Assembly: GCA_958433005.1 (NCBI GenBank)
Contig: CAUAWV010000045.1
Span: 1 to 15,954, forward strand
Reading direction: 5' to 3'
DNA: 15,954 nt
From: an uncultured Collinsella sp.
Lineage (GTDB): Bacteria > Actinomycetota > Coriobacteriia > Coriobacteriales > Coriobacteriaceae
Within the stretch, counting starts at the first letter, position 1, and the number at the start of each line of letters is the position of its first letter. Made by a program: the position numbers and the translations under genes. Shown here piece by piece: positions 14,194-15,954 of the stretch. The notes under the pieces were generated by a model. The model ran no database searches. It worked only from the letters and a program-made list of their open reading frames with translations, and was not told the DNA's origin.

Positions 14194-15705
14194 ATGGCTA
14201 CGTTCTTTCCCGGTGAGTCCCACACGTTTTCGGAGTATCTGCTGGTCCCTGGTTACTCGTCTTCGCAGTGCATCCCCAACAACGTCTCTCTTAAGACGCC
14301 GCTAACCCGCTTCAAGCGCGGTGAGAAGCCGGCAATCACCCTGAACATCCCCATGGTTTCCGCCATCATGCAGTCCGTCTCGGGCGTCGACATGGGTGTC
14401 GCGCTCGCTACCGAGGGTGGCCTGTCCTTCATTTACGGTTCTCAGACCCCCGAGTCCGAGGCTGCTATGGTCAAGGCCGTTAAGGATCACAAGGCTGGTT
14501 TCGTTCAGTCCGATTCCACGCTGACACCCGACATGACCATGGAGCAGGTCATCGAGCTCAAGGAGAAGACCGGCCACTCCACCATGCCGGTCACCGACGA
14601 CGGCACTCCCAAGGGCAAGCTCCTGGGCATTGTCACCAGCCGTGACTATCGTCCCAGCCGCGATGACCACCAGAAGAAGGTCTCCGAGTTCATGACCCCG
14701 CGCGAGCAGCTCATCGTGGGCGACAAGAACATCAGCCTCAAGGTTGCCAACGACGTCATCTGGGACAACAAGCTCAACGCCCTACCTATCGTCGACGACA
14801 ACGATCACCTTATGGGCATCGTCTTCCGCAAGGACTACGACAGCCACAAGACCAACCCCAACGAGCTGCTCGATAACGACAAGCGCTATATGGTCGGCGC
14901 CGGTATCAATACCCGCGACTATGCCGAGCGCGTGCCGCTGCTCATCGAGGCCGGTGCCGATGTCCTGTGCATCGATTCTTCCGAGGGCTTCAGCGAGTGG
15001 CAGAAGCGCACCATCGAGTGGATCCGCGCCAACTACGGCGAGGACGTCAAGGTCGGTGCCGGTAACGTCGTCGACGCCGAGGGCTTCCGCTTCCTGGCCG
15101 ACTGCGGTGCCGACTTCATCAAGGTCGGTATCGGCGGCGGTTCCATCTGCATTACCCGCGAGACTAAGGGCATTGGCCGTGGCCAGGCCACCGCGCTGAT
15201 CGACGTCTGCCGCGCCCGTGACGAGTACTACGAGGAGACCGGTGTCTACGTGCCCGTGTGCTCCGACGGCGGCATCGTCTACGACTACCACATGACGCTC
15301 GCCCTTGCCATGGGCGCCGACTTTATGATGCTGGGCCGCTACTTCGCCCGCTTTGACGAGAGCCCGACTGAGCGCGTCAACGTCAACGGTCAGTACATGA
15401 AGGAGTACTGGGGCGAGGGTTCTGCGCGTGCCCGCAACTGGCAGCGCTACGACCTGGGCGGCGCCGCGAAGCTCAGCTTCGTCGAGGGCGTCGACTCCTA
15501 CGTTCCCTACGCCGGCTCCCTCAAGGACAGCGTGGGCGGTACGCTCTACAAGGTCAAGTCCACGATGTGTAACTGCGGCGCCCTCTCGATCCCTGAGCTT
15601 CAGCAAAAGGCACGCTTGACCTTGGTCTCCTCGACCTCGATCGTCGAAGGCGGAGCCCACGACGTCGTAGTCAAGGACTCCCAACAGAGCGTAACGTATC
15701 GATAA
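14194..15705 (+). CDS. guaB: IMP dehydrogenase (Tritrichomonas-type)
   Basis: A 503-residue enzyme that oxidises IMP to XMP with NAD+, the committed step of guanine nucleotide synthesis in the cytoplasm. A TIM barrel is interrupted by a pair of CBS domains (about residues 100-220: MPVTDDGTPKGKLLGIVTSRDY and LNALPIVDDNDHLMGIVFRKDY). The active-site loop is GIGGGSICITRETKGIGRGQ with catalytic Cys319, and the mobile flap carries WGEGSARARNWQRYD with Arg418 and Tyr419, the residues that activate water. Residue numbers and total length coincide with Tritrichomonas foetus IMPDH as I remember it, and similarity runs the whole length (PVCSDGGIVYDYHMTLALAM, VKSTMCNCGAL). The start ATG follows AAGGAG with good spacing, and a terminator follows the gene. 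Confidence 0.95.
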   Translation: MATFFPGESHTFSEYLLVPGYSSSQCIPNNVSLKTPLTRFKRGEKPAITLNIPMVSAIMQSVSGVDMGVALATEGGLSFIYGSQTPESEAAMVKAVKDHKAGFVQSDSTLTPDMTMEQVIELKEKTGHSTMPVTDDGTPKGKLLGIVTSRDYRPSRDDHQKKVSEFMTPREQLIVGDKNISLKVANDVIWDNKLNALPIVDDNDHLMGIVFRKDYDSHKTNPNELLDNDKRYMVGAGINTRDYAERVPLLIEAGADVLCIDSSEGFSEWQKRTIEWIRANYGEDVKVGAGNVVDAEGFRFLADCGADFIKVGIGGGSICITRETKGIGRGQATALIDVCRARDEYYEETGVYVPVCSDGGIVYDYHMTLALAMGADFMMLGRYFARFDESPTERVNVNGQYMKEYWGEGSARARNWQRYDLGGAAKLSFVEGVDSYVPYAGSLKDSVGGTLYKVKSTMCNCGALSIPELQQKARLTLVSSTSIVEGGAHDVVVKDSQQSVTYR

Positions 15706-15724
15706 GATAAGACCTGCACATAAA

Positions 15725-15739
15725 GGTTGAGCCTCAACC
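15725..15739 (+). other. Small hairpin after guaB
   Basis: GGTTGA pairs with TCAACC around GCC, about 20 bases after the guaB stop. It may assist the larger terminator that follows. Confidence 0.4.
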
Positions 15740-15753
15740 ACGTTATTTAGATA

Positions 15754-15788
15754 AAGCGAGATGCCTGCAAGTCGCAGGCATCTCGCTT
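15754..15788 (+). terminator. guaB terminator hairpin
   Basis: AAGCGAGATGCCTGC (15754-15768) pairs perfectly with GCAGGCATCTCGCTT (15774-15788), 15 base pairs with a 5-base loop. The tail TGTCGTATTT has only a broken thymine run, but stem strength and position support a terminator. The A-rich left side (ATTTAGATAAA) could also serve transcription coming from the right. Confidence 0.8.
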
Positions 15789-15822
15789 GTCGTATTTGCT
15801 ATTATCAGTCGAGTCAACCTTA

Positions 15823-15941
15823 GGGTCGGGCGGCTTATCTTTTTTAGCTAAAAGTTACGCACGCAAAGAAGAGCACATAATGTGCTCTTCGTCTTGCGCC
15901 GGACTGTCCGCAGTAGCGAATAAAGCTAAGCCGTCCGACCC
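15823..15941. repeat. Third long inverted-repeat structure with internal hairpin
   Basis: GGGTCGGGCGGCTTA (15823-15837) pairs with TAAGCCGTCCGACCC (15927-15941) with one G-U-type difference, and pairing continues more weakly to about 15849/15915. Inside, GAAGAGCACAT and ATGTGCTCTTC form an 11-bp hairpin (around 15869-15891) that extends through imperfect CGCAA/TTGCG arms. The shape (about 119 bases, closed by long arms) resembles elements 1 and 2, but the GGTCGACC core is not present, so it may be unrelated. No gene is seen in the last 250 bases of the window. Confidence 0.55.
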
Positions 15942-15954
15942 CAGCAAGATTAAA

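Noticed and set aside
1..15954. CRISPR arrays, tRNA or rRNA genes, complete insertion sequences
   Set aside because: No regularly spaced repeats, no cloverleaf-like gene, no transposase frame and no rRNA-like sequence was found on reading through.

Overview
The window looks like chromosomal DNA of a Gram-positive, high-GC gut actinobacterium of the class Coriobacteriia, most likely Collinsella. This genus call rests on remembered family resemblance (codon use, Pel-type locus without outer-membrane parts, an unusual IMP dehydrogenase, intergenic repeats). No search was run. Nearly all genes are GC-rich; only the first complete gene is visibly AT-richer.

Layout. (1) 1-810: the last codons of an upstream gene, probably an AAA-type ATPase, overlap a 251-aa RloB/TOPRIM-like protein. 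Together they resemble a two-gene phage-defence or abortive-infection module that may have been acquired horizontally. (2) 811-1136: an intergenic stretch with a long inverted-repeat element (864-988) and a candidate promoter. (3) 1137-12232: one tightly packed eight-gene operon that dominates the window: an SDR-PelD fusion, PelE, a membrane-anchored PelA-type deacetylase (DUF2194), PelF glycosyltransferase, PelG flippase-like transporter, a CotH-family lipoprotein, a VTC-domain polyphosphate-polymerase-like protein and a DUF4956 membrane protein. Genes overlap or abut, mostly by 4-14 bases; the widest gap is 3 bases. (4) 12233-12436: a hairpin and a second structured stretch. (5) 12437-13429: an N-terminally shortened cystathionine gamma-synthase-family protein whose PLP lysine position reads as arginine. 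(6) 13430-13652: a second long inverted-repeat element related to the first but in the opposite orientation. (7) 13653-14009, minus strand: a ModE-N-type winged-helix regulator. (8) 14194-15705: guaB, an IMP dehydrogenase of the Tritrichomonas foetus type. (9) 15706-15954: a terminator and another long, folded inverted repeat.

How the main system would work. The first five genes match the Gram-positive form of the Pel exopolysaccharide machine. PelD reads c-di-GMP through a preserved RxxD inhibitory site in a degenerate GGDEF domain. With PelE and PelG it would form the membrane complex that activates PelF and exports the amino-sugar polymer. The DUF2194 protein would partly deacetylate the polymer outside the cell. 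PelB and PelC, which serve an outer membrane, are absent, as expected for a monoderm. The unexpected part is the tail: CotH (kinase-like fold, secreted lipoprotein), VTC (polyphosphate synthesis from ATP) and DUF4956 are translationally joined to the Pel genes. This suggests a phosphate or polyphosphate step coupled to polysaccharide production or anchoring.
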